NCBI RefSeq assembly: GCF_900168005.1
Contig: NZ_FUYP01000002.1
Location: forward strand, 62,001-126,000
Reading direction: 5' to 3'
DNA length: 64,000 nucleotides
From: Sphingopyxis flava
Lineage (GTDB): Bacteria > Pseudomonadota > Alphaproteobacteria > Sphingomonadales > Sphingomonadaceae
Below the pieces are notes generated by a model. That model was not told where the DNA came from. It made no database searches and worked only from the letters and a program-made list of their open reading frames with translations. Both the position numbers and the translations under genes were made by a program. Of this stretch, positions 28,561 to 36,738 are shown one piece after another. The number at the start of each line of letters is the position of its first letter. Position 1 is the first letter of the stretch.

Positions 28561-29529
28561 CTAGAGCCAGCCGATGCTCTTGAAGCGCCAATAGAGAAGG
28601 CCGCAGATGCCGCCCATCAGCGCGAGCGCCAAGGGATAACCGTAGCTCCAGTCGAGTTCGGGCATATGCGTGAAATTCATGCCATAGATACCCGCAATCG
28701 CCGTCGGGACCGCGAGAATTGCGGCCCAGGCGGCGAGCTGGCGGGTGATCACGCCCTGGCGCTGCTGTTCAAGCAGCCCGTTGGTCTCGATCACGCTTGC
28801 AGCGATGTCGCGTAGTCCCGTCAGGCGGAACTCGGCGCGTTGTACATGATCCCAGATGTCGCGGAAAAAAGGGCGAACCGGATCGTCGATGCAAGGCAGC
28901 GGCGTTGTCGCGAGCTTCCAGGTCAGATCCTTCATTAGTCCGGCCAGTCGCTGGAAGCGTATGATTTCGTGGCGCTGGGCGTAGAGATGCCGAATTTCGG
29001 ATGCGTCGAGCGGCGTGTCCATCACGCTGTCCTCGAGGATCAGCATCCGGTCCTCGATCGCGTCGATCACGGGGAAATAGCCATCGACGATGAAGTCGAG
29101 AACGGCGTGGAGGACATAATCGGGACCGTGGCCCAGAAGGGCGGGTGAGGCCTCGAGCCGCGCGCGCACCTCGGCGTGCCCCCGTGCCGAGCCGTGGCGG
29201 ACGGAGATGATGAAATGGCGGCCGACGAAAAAGGCCGTTTCACCGGGCTGAATCGTATCGGCGTCGAGATTGGCGGTCCGCGCGATGACGAAAAGCTGTT
29301 CGCCATAAATGTCGGCCTTGGGGAGTTGGTTGGCCTTCAGCGCATCCTCAACTGCGAGCGGGTGCAGTCCGAAACGCGCCGCGATCTGCTGCAGCTCCGT
29401 CTCGGTAGGCTCAAAGAGTCCGAGCCAGAAAAAATCGCCTTCGTCGCATGGGGCGGAGGCCGCCTCATCCGGGTCGATGTCGCGCACCAGCTTGCCTTTG
29501 TTGTAAAGACGGGCGGCCATGATCGGCAT
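28561..29529 (-). CDS. corA: CorA-family magnesium/cobalt transporter
   Basis: The 322-residue protein has a large acidic cytosolic N-terminal domain and two C-terminal membrane helices. The family signature GMN follows the first helix (GIYGMNFTHMPEL). CorA pentamers take up Mg2+, Co2+ or Ni2+. The ATG at 29529 has AGGA nine bases upstream; ATG at 29520 is an alternative. The 3' end lies 130 bases before the ABC-F gene on the same strand. Confidence 0.92.
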   Translation of the reverse strand: MPIMAARLYNKGKLVRDIDPDEAASAPCDEGDFFWLGLFEPTETELQQIAARFGLHPLAVEDALKANQLPKADIYGEQLFVIARTANLDADTIQPGETAFFVGRHFIISVRHGSARGHAEVRARLEASPALLGHGPDYVLHAVLDFIVDGYFPVIDAIEDRMLILEDSVMDTPLDASEIRHLYAQRHEIIRFQRLAGLMKDLTWKLATTPLPCIDDPVRPFFRDIWDHVQRAEFRLTGLRDIAASVIETNGLLEQQRQGVITRQLAAWAAILAVPTAIAGIYGMNFTHMPELDWSYGYPLALALMGGICGLLYWRFKSIGWL

Positions 29530-29590
29530 CGGCGGGCATCCTGCTGCTTCGGTGCGAGCATAGTCTCCAAGGGTGCCGCCGCAAAGCCCG

Positions 29591-30052
29591 TCAAAGCGTC
29601 ATGCGATAAACGAGAAACCCCGTGCGTTCGGCAATGGCATCATAGAGGCGGCGCGCGGTGTGATTGGTCTCATGTGTTTGCCAATAGAGGCGCGCCGCGC
29701 TCGCCTTGCGTGCGTCTTCGGCGACGCGCAGGATCAGCGCCGAGGCGATCCCGCGCCCGCGCGCGGCTTCGGCGGTGAACAGATCCTGCAGGTAACAGAT
29801 GTCGGCGATGGACGTCGTGCTGCGATGATAGAGATAATGGACGAGGCCGACGAGCTCGCCTTTAGCCTCCGCGACGAGCGCGTGGACAGGCTGGTCGGGG
29901 TCGAAAAAGCGCACCCAGGTCGAGGAGGTGACATCCGGGGGGAGCGCCGTTGTCCCGCTGCGGCCGTAGAATTCATTATAGCCCTGCCACAGTGGAAGCC
30001 AGCGATCGAAATCGCCTTGCACGGGTGCGCGTATCAGAAGTTCGGTGGTCAT
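29591..30052 (-). CDS. GNAT family N-acetyltransferase
   Basis: The 153-residue protein has the GNAT acetyl-CoA motif LFTAEAARGRGIASALIL and the downstream THETNHTARRLYDAIAERTGF block. The N-terminus (LIRAPVQGDFDRWLPLWQGY) resembles the small GNAT group with PhnO/YhfO-like proteins. The acceptor is unknown. It lies 13 bases downstream of the remnant gene at 30066-30257 and may share its promoter. Confidence 0.87.
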   Translation of the reverse strand: MTTELLIRAPVQGDFDRWLPLWQGYNEFYGRSGTTALPPDVTSSTWVRFFDPDQPVHALVAEAKGELVGLVHYLYHRSTTSIADICYLQDLFTAEAARGRGIASALILRVAEDARKASAARLYWQTHETNHTARRLYDAIAERTGFLVYRMTL

Positions 30053-30065
30053 GGGCTGTTGTGCC

Positions 30066-30257
30066 CTAGGCCGCCTGCAGACGCGTGTCGACGGCTATCC
30101 AATTGTCCTCCCATGTCACTCCACCGTCGGCCGAATAGGCTTGTTCGAAGTGCGCCTCGTCGGCGGAGACGTGGGTGATGATGAAGCGGACGAGGATGAC
30201 GCGGCCGGCCGGGGCAGGGGCGAGGGCAGCGCTCAGCAGCATGGTGCGGGCGATCAT
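30066..30257 (-). pseudogene. Internally deleted secreted protein: signal peptide joined to the end of a DUF1579-like domain
   Basis: The frame has a good start: ATG at 30257 with AGGGA about eight bases upstream. It encodes a signal-like N-terminus (MIARTMLLSAALAPAPA). After only about 20 residues it passes into ADEAHFEQAYSADGGVTWEDN, which looks like the last strands of a DUF1579-type domain (SxDGGxTWExNW). The product is 63 residues, far below the usual 150 or more. The likely reading is an in-frame deletion joining both ends, near the repeat GGCCGGCC. A real mini-protein cannot be excluded. Confidence 0.5.
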
Positions 30258-30387
30258 GGGTCTTCCCTGGCAAGATACTCGATATCCCCATTGTGGCGCG
30301 GTGCAGGGAGGCTGTCCAACCGGGAAACGGGGAGCAGAGCGCGGATTGGATGCGTTCGCGCGCCTCTTGCCCCCTTCGCCAATCCGG

Positions 30388-30393
30388 TATAGA
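30388..30393 (+). promoter_or_regulatory. Candidate -10 element (TATAGA) of trcR
   Basis: TATAGA matches the sigma-70 -10 consensus at four of six positions and lies 74 bases before the trcR ATG. A weak TTGCCC is 15 bases upstream. If used, transcription would start near 30400, just before the hairpin at 30410. Confidence 0.35.
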
Positions 30394-30409
30394 GCGATTG
30401 TCAATGTCC

Positions 30410-30431
30410 GGCCGCCCCGTGAGGGGCGGCC
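30410..30431 (+). promoter_or_regulatory. GC-rich hairpin with GTGA (GNRA) loop and T-rich tail in the trcR leader
   Basis: GGCCGCCCC-GTGA-GGGGCGGCC is a perfect 9-bp stem followed by CTTATTATTT. It ends 30 bases before the trcR start codon, on the same strand. It looks like an intrinsic terminator placed in the leader, so attenuation, 5' end stabilisation or termination of upstream read-through are all possible. Confidence 0.6.
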
Positions 30432-30461
30432 CTTATTATTTCCGCTTGGAGAAACCCAGCC

Positions 30462-31124
30462 ATGGCCAACGCCAATCCGACTCCGTTGATGCCGCACGCG
30501 ACCGCCGCCTGGCTGGTCGATAACACCGGCCTCACCTTTGCCCAGATCGCCGAATTCTGCGGCATCCACATTCTCGAAGTGCAGGCTATCGCCGATGAAA
30601 CCGCAGCGACCAAATATACCGGTCGCGATCCGGTGCGTGCACACGAACTGACCATGGAAGAGATTGAAAAGGGTCAGAATAATCCTGAGTACAAGCTCAA
30701 GATGAGCGTGCAGGGCCAGGACACGATCCGCCGAACCCGAGGCCCGCGCTATACACCGGTCAGCAAGCGTCAGGACAAACCCGACGGTATCGCCTGGATC
30801 CTCAAGAATCATCCCGAGGTGTCGGATGGCGCGATCGGCAAGCTGATCGGTACGACGCGCAATACGATCAACGCGATCCGCGAACGCAGCCATTGGAACA
30901 GCGCCAATATCGTTCCCAAGGATCCGGTGACGCTCGGCCTCTGTTCGCAGCGTGAGCTCGATGCACTCGTTGCCAAGGCGGCGAAGAAGGCCGGGATCAA
31001 GGCGCCCGAGGACAGCCGCTTCGAAGGCGACCGCGAAGCGCTGATCGAGGAACTGCGGGCCGAACGCACCGCTGCCGCCGAAGCGCGTGCCGCCGAGGAA
31101 GCCGAAGCCGGCGACGAAGCCTAA
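30462..31124 (+). CDS. trcR: DUF1013 protein, cell-cycle transcriptional regulator TrcR-like
   Basis: The 220-residue protein matches DUF1013, a family nearly confined to alphaproteobacteria and described as the cell-cycle regulator TrcR. The N-terminal block TAAWLVDNTGLTFAQIAEFCG and the second helix-turn-helix-like region EVSDGAIGKLIGTTRNTINAI are both clear. The C-terminus is Ala/Glu-rich and probably disordered. A GGAG Shine-Dalgarno precedes the ATG. The MBL-fold gene follows after three bases, so they are likely one transcript. Confidence 0.9.
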   Translation: MANANPTPLMPHATAAWLVDNTGLTFAQIAEFCGIHILEVQAIADETAATKYTGRDPVRAHELTMEEIEKGQNNPEYKLKMSVQGQDTIRRTRGPRYTPVSKRQDKPDGIAWILKNHPEVSDGAIGKLIGTTRNTINAIRERSHWNSANIVPKDPVTLGLCSQRELDALVAKAAKKAGIKAPEDSRFEGDREALIEELRAERTAAAEARAAEEAEAGDEA

Positions 31125-31127
31125 AGC

Positions 31128-32255
31128 GTGGCGAGCGACGGCGACGATGACGGCATTCCGGCGGCCAATGGTTCGCCGGACGCCTCGCTGACGCAGGACG
31201 ACAGTTTTACGGCAACGAGCCATGCAGGCCTCACCTACCCATGGGGCGATGCCGCCCCGGGGATGGGAGAGACGATCCGCATTGCCAACGGGATCCGCTG
31301 GGCGCGCATCCCGATGCCGGGCTCGCTCGGCCACATCAACAGCTGGCTCCTCGACGATGCGGATGGAATTGCCGTCGTCGACACCGGCGTCTGCCTTGCG
31401 CTGTGCTCAGACGCGTGGAAGGCGCTTTATGCGGGCGCGCTGAAAGGGACGCCCATCACGCGCGTCATCGGCACCCATCTGCACCCCGACCATATCGGAC
31501 TTGCTGGCTGGATCGCGAAGAAGCATGGCGTGAAGCTGTGGATGACGCGCGGCGAAATGCTGACCGCCCGCATGATTGTCGGCGACACGAGCGAAACCGT
31601 CCCTGATGAGGCGCTCCGCCAGTCGCGCGCCGCGGGATGGGACGAGGCGGCGATCGAGCGCCAAAAAAGCGAGGGCTGGGGCCGGTTCGGCATGATGGTC
31701 TTCCCCTTGCCGCGCAGCTATATGCGAATGAAGGACGACGACCGCATCGACATGGGGAGGCATCAGTGGCGCGTCGTCACGGGCTCCGGCCATAGCCCCG
31801 AACACGCCTGTCTATGGAATGAGCGCGAGGGCGTGCTCGTGTCAGGCGACCAGGTCCTCCCCCGGATCAGCTCGAATGTGTCGGTCAATATCACCGAACC
31901 TGATGCCGATCCGCTGGGCGAATGGCTCGCGTCGATCGACAAGCTGCTCACACTCATTCCCCCTGACGTGATCACCTGTCCTGCGCATGGCGAACCGTTC
32001 AAGGGTCTTCATGTTCGCTTGTCCGCGCTGCGCGATGAACACCGGATGCGGCTATACCGGCTCGCCGAAGCGATCGCCGACACGCCGATGCGCGCCATCG
32101 ACTGCTTTCCCTTGCTGTTCAACCGCCCGATCGGCGAACATAATCAGAGTCTTGCAACCGGCGAAGCACTCGCCCATCTCAAGCGCCTCGAAATCGAAGG
32201 GCGGGTGCGAAAGGAAGACCGCGACGGCGTCTGGTGGTATCACGCAGCGGTGTAA
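31128..32255 (+). CDS. MBL-fold metallo-hydrolase
   Basis: The 375-residue protein has the metallo-beta-lactamase motif THLHPDHIGLAGW (HxHxDH) and further His ligands in GSGHSPEHACLW and CPAHGEPF. A C-terminal winged-helix-like tail (EALAHLKRLEIEGRVRKE) is typical of the group with glyoxalase-II-like and LACTB2-like enzymes. The substrate is unknown. The start is a GTG three bases after the trcR stop, so the first about 35 residues, which look unconserved, may be partly non-native. Confidence 0.88.
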   Translation: MASDGDDDGIPAANGSPDASLTQDDSFTATSHAGLTYPWGDAAPGMGETIRIANGIRWARIPMPGSLGHINSWLLDDADGIAVVDTGVCLALCSDAWKALYAGALKGTPITRVIGTHLHPDHIGLAGWIAKKHGVKLWMTRGEMLTARMIVGDTSETVPDEALRQSRAAGWDEAAIERQKSEGWGRFGMMVFPLPRSYMRMKDDDRIDMGRHQWRVVTGSGHSPEHACLWNEREGVLVSGDQVLPRISSNVSVNITEPDADPLGEWLASIDKLLTLIPPDVITCPAHGEPFKGLHVRLSALRDEHRMRLYRLAEAIADTPMRAIDCFPLLFNRPIGEHNQSLATGEALAHLKRLEIEGRVRKEDRDGVWWYHAAV

Positions 32256-32279
32256 CGCATCAGGCTGCGCCGATTCGTC

Positions 32280-32555
32280 TCAGTCCCCCCGGTGCATCAC
32301 CCAGCTGAATGCTAGCGCGTTGAAGATGGTGTAGAGGCCGTAGAGCAGCAGTCCGGTAAACCAGTTGCGCGTCGCGATCGCCAGTGCACCAACGAGCAGC
32401 AGGAACTCGAAGACATAGGTGACATGAGGTCCGACCCGGTCGGCGAGCGGCCTTACCATCTGCTGCACCAGCGGGTCGTCGCTCTCCATGAAAGCGCGGT
32501 GCATTGCGAAATTGCCAACGCCGGCACAGAAGATAGCTAGGATTGCGATCAGCAT
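32280..32555 (-). CDS. Small hypothetical inner-membrane protein (91 residues)
   Basis: Three hydrophobic segments are visible: MLIAILAIFCAGVGNFA at the start, YVFEFLLLVGALAIA in the middle, and TGLLLYGLYTIFNALAF at the end, with a conserved-looking acidic/Arg loop between. I do not recognise a family. It converges with the MBL gene and its start is 129 bases from the divergent DUF481 gene. Confidence 0.75.
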   Translation of the reverse strand: MLIAILAIFCAGVGNFAMHRAFMESDDPLVQQMVRPLADRVGPHVTYVFEFLLLVGALAIATRNWFTGLLLYGLYTIFNALAFSWVMHRGD

Positions 32556-32684
32556 AGGTTTGCAAATGGGGCCTTATGGCTGGAAATGCCAGCGGGATTG
32601 CGGTTATGAAGCGATAAGGGAGGCGAAGCCCTTTATCCCGATCGAAAAATCCTGCCCTCTTTCCCCCGGAGAAGGACCCGTTCG

Positions 32685-33842
32685 ATGAGACAAACCGCGC
32701 GCCTCGCGGCCGCCATTCTTCTCATTGCCGCCGGCTCGCGCCCGGCATGGTCGGCCGTGCCCGATCCCGCGCTTCCCGCAGCGATCGCCCCGATGGTTGT
32801 CGCGAGCATGGAAACACGCCCCTTGCCGCTTCCCGACCCCGTCCGCGCGATGATCGAGGCTGCGATCGCGAGCGGCGAGCGCAAGGACGTCGAAACCGTC
32901 ATTGCGCTCGCGAAGGCGACGAATCCGCGCTCGCTGACCGATATCGACGCGATCCTCGCCGCTTGGAAGGCCAAGGGCCAGGGCCAGCCTGAGCCCGACC
33001 CGATCCGCCAGATGCTTGCGGCAGCGATGGCGAGCAAGAAGGACGGCGACGTCGAGGCGGTTGGGGCGCTGGCAAAAAGGACCAACCCCGACCGGGTGGC
33101 CGACATCGATGCGTTGTTGACCGACTATCGTTCGAGGCGCGCTGCCGAGAAGAAGGCGGCCGCCGAGGCGGCGCGCGCGAAACTCGCGGCCTCGAAATTC
33201 TGGGAGAATTGGAAGGGCGAGGGACAGATCGGCGCGTCGCATAGCAGCGGTAACACGGATTCGGCTGGGCTGAGCCTTGGCGTCGCGCTCAACCGGAAGG
33301 GGATCAACTGGAGCCACCGGCTGCGCGCGCAGGCCGATTATCAGCGGACGAACGGCCGCACGACGGTGGAGAAATTCCTGACCGAGTATGAGCCGCAAGC
33401 CCGGATCGGCGACCACGCCTTCGCCTACGGGCTTGGGCGCTGGGAGCGCGACCGGACCGCGGGCTATTACGCGCGCTGGAACGTGTCAGGGGGGCTTGGC
33501 TACAAGGTCATCGCGAAGAAGGACCTCACTCTCAATCTGAAGGCGGGGCCCGCGTGGCGCCAGATCGACCTCGTTTATGGTAATACGGAAAGTGAGCTCA
33601 CCGGGCTTGCTGCACTCGATCTCGGGTGGAAACTGTCGCCGACGCTCAGCCTGTCGCAGGTTGCCTCGACGATCATCGGCGAACGGACAACCACGACCAG
33701 TTCGCTCACTGCACTCAACGCCAAGCTCACCGGCGCCCTGTCGGCGCGCGTGTCCTATTCGGCCGAGCTCGACACCAACCCGCCCGCCGGGGTCGAGAAT
33801 CTCGACACGCTGACCCGTTTCACGCTGGTTTACGGCTTTTAG
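32685..33842 (+). CDS. DUF481 (YdiY-like) outer-membrane beta-barrel protein with N-terminal helical repeats
   Basis: The 385-residue protein has a signal peptide (about residues 1-24) and a C-terminal DUF481 domain (about 175-385) that begins GQIGASHSSGNTDSAGLSLG and ends in a terminal phenylalanine, the mark of outer-membrane barrels. Between them lie two tandem copies of a roughly 47-residue helical unit, at about residues 51-97 and 105-151 (see findings), then an Ala/Lys/Arg-rich linker. YdiY-like proteins are linked to salt stress in E. coli, but the function is unknown. Confidence 0.87.
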   Translation: MRQTARLAAAILLIAAGSRPAWSAVPDPALPAAIAPMVVASMETRPLPLPDPVRAMIEAAIASGERKDVETVIALAKATNPRSLTDIDAILAAWKAKGQGQPEPDPIRQMLAAAMASKKDGDVEAVGALAKRTNPDRVADIDALLTDYRSRRAAEKKAAAEAARAKLAASKFWENWKGEGQIGASHSSGNTDSAGLSLGVALNRKGINWSHRLRAQADYQRTNGRTTVEKFLTEYEPQARIGDHAFAYGLGRWERDRTAGYYARWNVSGGLGYKVIAKKDLTLNLKAGPAWRQIDLVYGNTESELTGLAALDLGWKLSPTLSLSQVASTIIGERTTTTSSLTALNAKLTGALSARVSYSAELDTNPPAGVENLDTLTRFTLVYGF

Positions 33843-33856
33843 TCCAGCACCGGTTT

Positions 33857-33891
33857 CGATCTTTTCATCCGGCACCCGGTCGAAAAGGACG
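33857..33891. terminator. Imperfect long hairpin between convergent genes
   Basis: Two 16-base arms around a CAC loop (ending CCGG/CCGG) pair at 12 of 16 positions. The element sits just after the DUF481 stop and about 150 bases beyond the frameshifted gene on the other strand. It may end transcripts from both sides. Confidence 0.35.
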
Positions 33892-34040
33892 ATGATCTCC
33901 GCGCGGCTGAAATCGGAAAGGCCGGCGAGCCGTGAAATGCGCGGGGCCGAGTTCGATCCGTGCGCGGCTTGCGCCCCAATCGTCATCGATCGGTTCACCG
34001 CGGCCGCCGCGAACATGCCCGATCGGAGAAAGGGTTCAGC

Positions 34041-34540
34041 TCATGCCATCGGCCTTGTCTGAAGCTCCTGGGTCAAAAAGCGCATGATCTCACGGCGATC
34101 CTCCTCGTCCCTGCTCTGGCCCGCCTTCATCGCCGCGCCGCCCACGACCGTCATGAAAAGGGGAACGCCCGCGAAGATCGCGCCGAACAGCAGCGCGTCG
34201 GGGACGAGCGAAGTGACCAAGACGCCGATGATCACGAAGATCGAAAGGAAGCCGTACCAGGCATAGGGGAAGATGCGGCCCGCCAAGGAGCGGCCAAATG
34301 TTCCGGTGATGCGGGTGCCGCCGCCGCGGGGCTCCATCGAGGCATCGAGTTGGAGAGCCATCGCATTTTGCACGCCGCGCCGCGCCGCGCATAGCGCAGC
34401 CGCATCCGATATTGGTCGCCTGACCCGAAGACGCGGGCCTTCGCATCTTCCATCGGATCGGCCATGATTGCCTGGAGCTTGTATGCGATCGCCTCGGGCG
34501 GGAGCGGTGAGACCAGATCGACCGCTTCGCCCGTCGCCAT
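34041..34540 (-). pseudogene. Two-TM membrane protein gene with a frameshift in a pentanucleotide repeat
   Basis: The 5' part (34540 down to about 34375) encodes MATGEAVDLVSPLPPEAIAY and on to MRLRYARRG. The rest is one frame over and reads VQNAMALQLDASMEPRGGG, then two membrane helices (about SIFVIIGVLVTSLV and LLFGAIFAGVPLFMTVV) and a charged tail. The switch falls in three tandem CGCGG units at 34375-34389. Removing one unit joins the parts into about 164 residues without a break (LRYARRGVQNAMALQ). It follows fumarase by 14 bases, so it is probably the last gene of that operon. Confidence 0.7.
34375..34389 (-). repeat. Pentanucleotide tandem repeat (CGCGG)x3
   Basis: Three perfect copies of CGCGG lie inside the frameshifted gene, read on the minus strand. 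Two copies keep the frame open; three break it. Confidence 0.85.
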
Positions 34541-34554
34541 CGCCCTCACTCGCG

Positions 34555-36078
34555 TCACGCCCGTACGAGAAGCCCCTCGTCCTTGATCCGCTTCTGCCAC
34601 ACAAGCGGCGCGTTGACGTGGACATTCTGGCCTTCGCTGTCGACCGCGACGGTGACGGGGAAGTCCTTGACCTCGAATTCGTAAATTGCCTCCATCCCGA
34701 GATCGGCGAAGCCGACAACTTTCGATCCCTTGATCGCGCGCGCGACGAGGTAGGCTGCGCCGCCGACCGCCATCAGATAGGCGCTCTTGTGCTTGGCGAT
34801 CGCGTTGGTCGCGGCGGGGCCGCGCTCGGCCTTGCCGACGCAGGCAAGCAGGCCCTGCTCCAGCATCATATCCATGAACTTGTCCATGCGCGTCGCGGTC
34901 GTGGGACCAGCGGGGCCGACGATTTCCTCGCCAACCGGATCGACTGGGCCGACGTAATAGATGACGCGGCCCTGGAAATCGACGGGCAGCTCTTCGCCCT
35001 TCGCCAGCATGTCGGCGATGCGCTTGTGCGCGGCATCGCGGCCGGTGAGCATTTTGCCATTGAGCAGGAGGCGGTCGCCTTGCTTCCAGCTCGCGACCAT
35101 TTCGGAAGTGAGATTGTCGAGGTCGACGCGAATCGCAGCCCTATCGGGCGTCCAGTCGATCTCGGGATAGTCGGCGAGCACAGGCGGCTCGAGATAGGCG
35201 GGGCCGCTGCCGTCGAGCGTGACATGGGCGTGGCGGGTCGCGGCGCAATTGGGGATCATCGCGACGGGTTTCGACGCTGCGTGAGTCGGCCAATCCCTGA
35301 TCTTGACGTCGAGCACGGTCGAAAGCCCGCCGAGCCCCTGCGCGCCGATGCCGAGTGCATTGACCTTTTCATAGAGCTCGACGCGCAGTTCCTCGGTCGG
35401 GTTGCTTGGCCCGCGCGCGAGAAGTTCGGTCATGTCGATCGGGTCCATCAGCGATTGCTTTGCAAGCAGCATCGCCTTTTCGGCGGTCCCTCCGATGCCG
35501 ATGCCGAGCATGCCCGGCGGGCACCAGCCCGCGCCCATCTGCGGCACCATTTCAAGAACCCAGTCGACGATCGAATCGCTCGGGTTCAGCATCTTGAACT
35601 TTGACTTGTTTTCGCTGCCGCCGCCCTTGGCCGCGACGTCGATATGGACCTTGTCACCGGGCACCATCTCGACATTGAGGACCGAGGGGGTGTTGTCCTT
35701 TGTGTTCACGCGGCTGAACGCTGGGTCGGCGAGAATCGAGGCGCGCAGTTTGTTGTCGGGATGGAGATAGGCGCGGCGGACACCCTCATCGACGACCTGC
35801 TGTAGGCTGCGCGGACTGTCGAGGCGGCAATCCATTCCCCATTTGATGAAGACGGTCACGATGCCCGTATCCTGACAGATCGGACGGTGCCCTTCGGCGC
35901 ACATGCGACTGTTCGAGAGGATCTGCGCCATCGCGTCCTTCGCGGCCGGCGACACCTCGCGCTCATAGGCCGCGGCGAGCGCGCGGATATAGTCCATCGG
36001 ATGGAAATAGCTGATGTACTGGAGCGCGTCGGCGATCGTTTCGACGAGGTCATCCTCGCGGATGATGACGGTATTCAT
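34555..36078 (-). CDS. fumA: Class I fumarate hydratase (4Fe-4S)
   Basis: The 507-residue protein interconverts fumarate and malate in the TCA cycle. It matches the iron-sulfur class I enzymes rather than the class II FumC type: the N-terminal block GHRPICQDTGIVTVFIKWG holds the first cluster cysteine, and the domain GCxxGFxxxP type is replaced by the FumA-like PLVWQKRIKDEG end. Oxygen sensitivity is expected from the cluster. It is about 100 bases downstream of zur on the same strand. Confidence 0.93.
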   Translation of the reverse strand: MNTVIIREDDLVETIADALQYISYFHPMDYIRALAAAYEREVSPAAKDAMAQILSNSRMCAEGHRPICQDTGIVTVFIKWGMDCRLDSPRSLQQVVDEGVRRAYLHPDNKLRASILADPAFSRVNTKDNTPSVLNVEMVPGDKVHIDVAAKGGGSENKSKFKMLNPSDSIVDWVLEMVPQMGAGWCPPGMLGIGIGGTAEKAMLLAKQSLMDPIDMTELLARGPSNPTEELRVELYEKVNALGIGAQGLGGLSTVLDVKIRDWPTHAASKPVAMIPNCAATRHAHVTLDGSGPAYLEPPVLADYPEIDWTPDRAAIRVDLDNLTSEMVASWKQGDRLLLNGKMLTGRDAAHKRIADMLAKGEELPVDFQGRVIYYVGPVDPVGEEIVGPAGPTTATRMDKFMDMMLEQGLLACVGKAERGPAATNAIAKHKSAYLMAVGGAAYLVARAIKGSKVVGFADLGMEAIYEFEVKDFPVTVAVDSEGQNVHVNAPLVWQKRIKDEGLLVRA

Positions 36079-36179
36079 ATGCAGCCCTCTTGCCCGTGGT
36101 TCGGAGTCGGGGCTTCCCCTAGACCCGAGGACGCGTAACGAAAAGGGGGCTTGCCAGTCGGAGCAGGGTCAGCGCCTCG

Positions 36180-36644
36180 TCACTGACACTCGGCGCATTT
36201 GCCGCGCACCTCGATGACCGGGCGTTCGGCGGCGAACCCTGCGGCCTCGGCCGCCGCGCGTACGCCGTCCGACAGGCGGTCATTATCGACATGTACCGCA
36301 GACCCGCAGGTGTCGCAGATCAGAAAGATGCAATCGTGCAAACAGCCCGGGTGGCTGTTCGCGACAAAGGCGTTCGCGCTTTCGACCCGGCGCACGAGGT
36401 TGTTGGCGACGAAAAGGTCGAGGATGCGATAGACGCTGTTGGGGGCTACCCGCTTGCCGCGTTTGTGAGAGACAATGTCGGCGATTTCGTAAGCGCTCGC
36501 GGGCTTGGCGATTTCGGCGACGGCGTCGAAAATCTGGGCGCGCATGTCGGTCCACGCCTCACCCGCGTTTTCCAAGGCCGTTTGCGCGGCCGCGGCAAGC
36601 GAGGCTCCGCTGGCCTCGACGTGGGGATGATCATGCTTGCCCAT
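36180..36644 (-). CDS. zur: Fur-family transcriptional regulator, Zur-like
   Basis: The 154-residue protein has the Fur winged helix (about residues 35-90, with APNSVYRILDLFVANNLV). The zinc-binding sites are C110-x2-C113 and C150-x2-C153, with HPGCLHDC before them. It starts with His-rich MGKHDHPHVE. The ATG at 36644 has GAGGAA seven bases before it. Zur represses zinc uptake genes when zinc is plentiful; the assignment over Fur rests on the extra Cys motifs and the neighbouring merC gene. A 93-base gap separates it from merC. Confidence 0.82.
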   Translation of the reverse strand: MGKHDHPHVEASGASLAAAAQTALENAGEAWTDMRAQIFDAVAEIAKPASAYEIADIVSHKRGKRVAPNSVYRILDLFVANNLVRRVESANAFVANSHPGCLHDCIFLICDTCGSAVHVDNDRLSDGVRAAAEAAGFAAERPVIEVRGKCAECQ

Positions 36645-36738
36645 CGGCGATTCCTCAGCGCGCCGCGCGGGGTCTGCCGACGCCAAATGAATGTAGGACT
36701 TTCGAAGGGCTCCCGCAAGGCGCCGGGACGCTATGCCG

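Noticed and set aside
30258..31334. Minus-strand extension of the 30066-30257 frame through trcR
   Set aside because: It is antisense to the conserved trcR gene. Only the part from the ATG at 30257 has a ribosome site and a protein-like sequence.
33843..34016. Possible small minus-strand gene after the frameshifted gene
   Set aside because: The start of the frame (about 50 codons) looks somewhat protein-like, but it runs on into the DUF481 gene as a plain shadow and has no family or Shine-Dalgarno that I can support.
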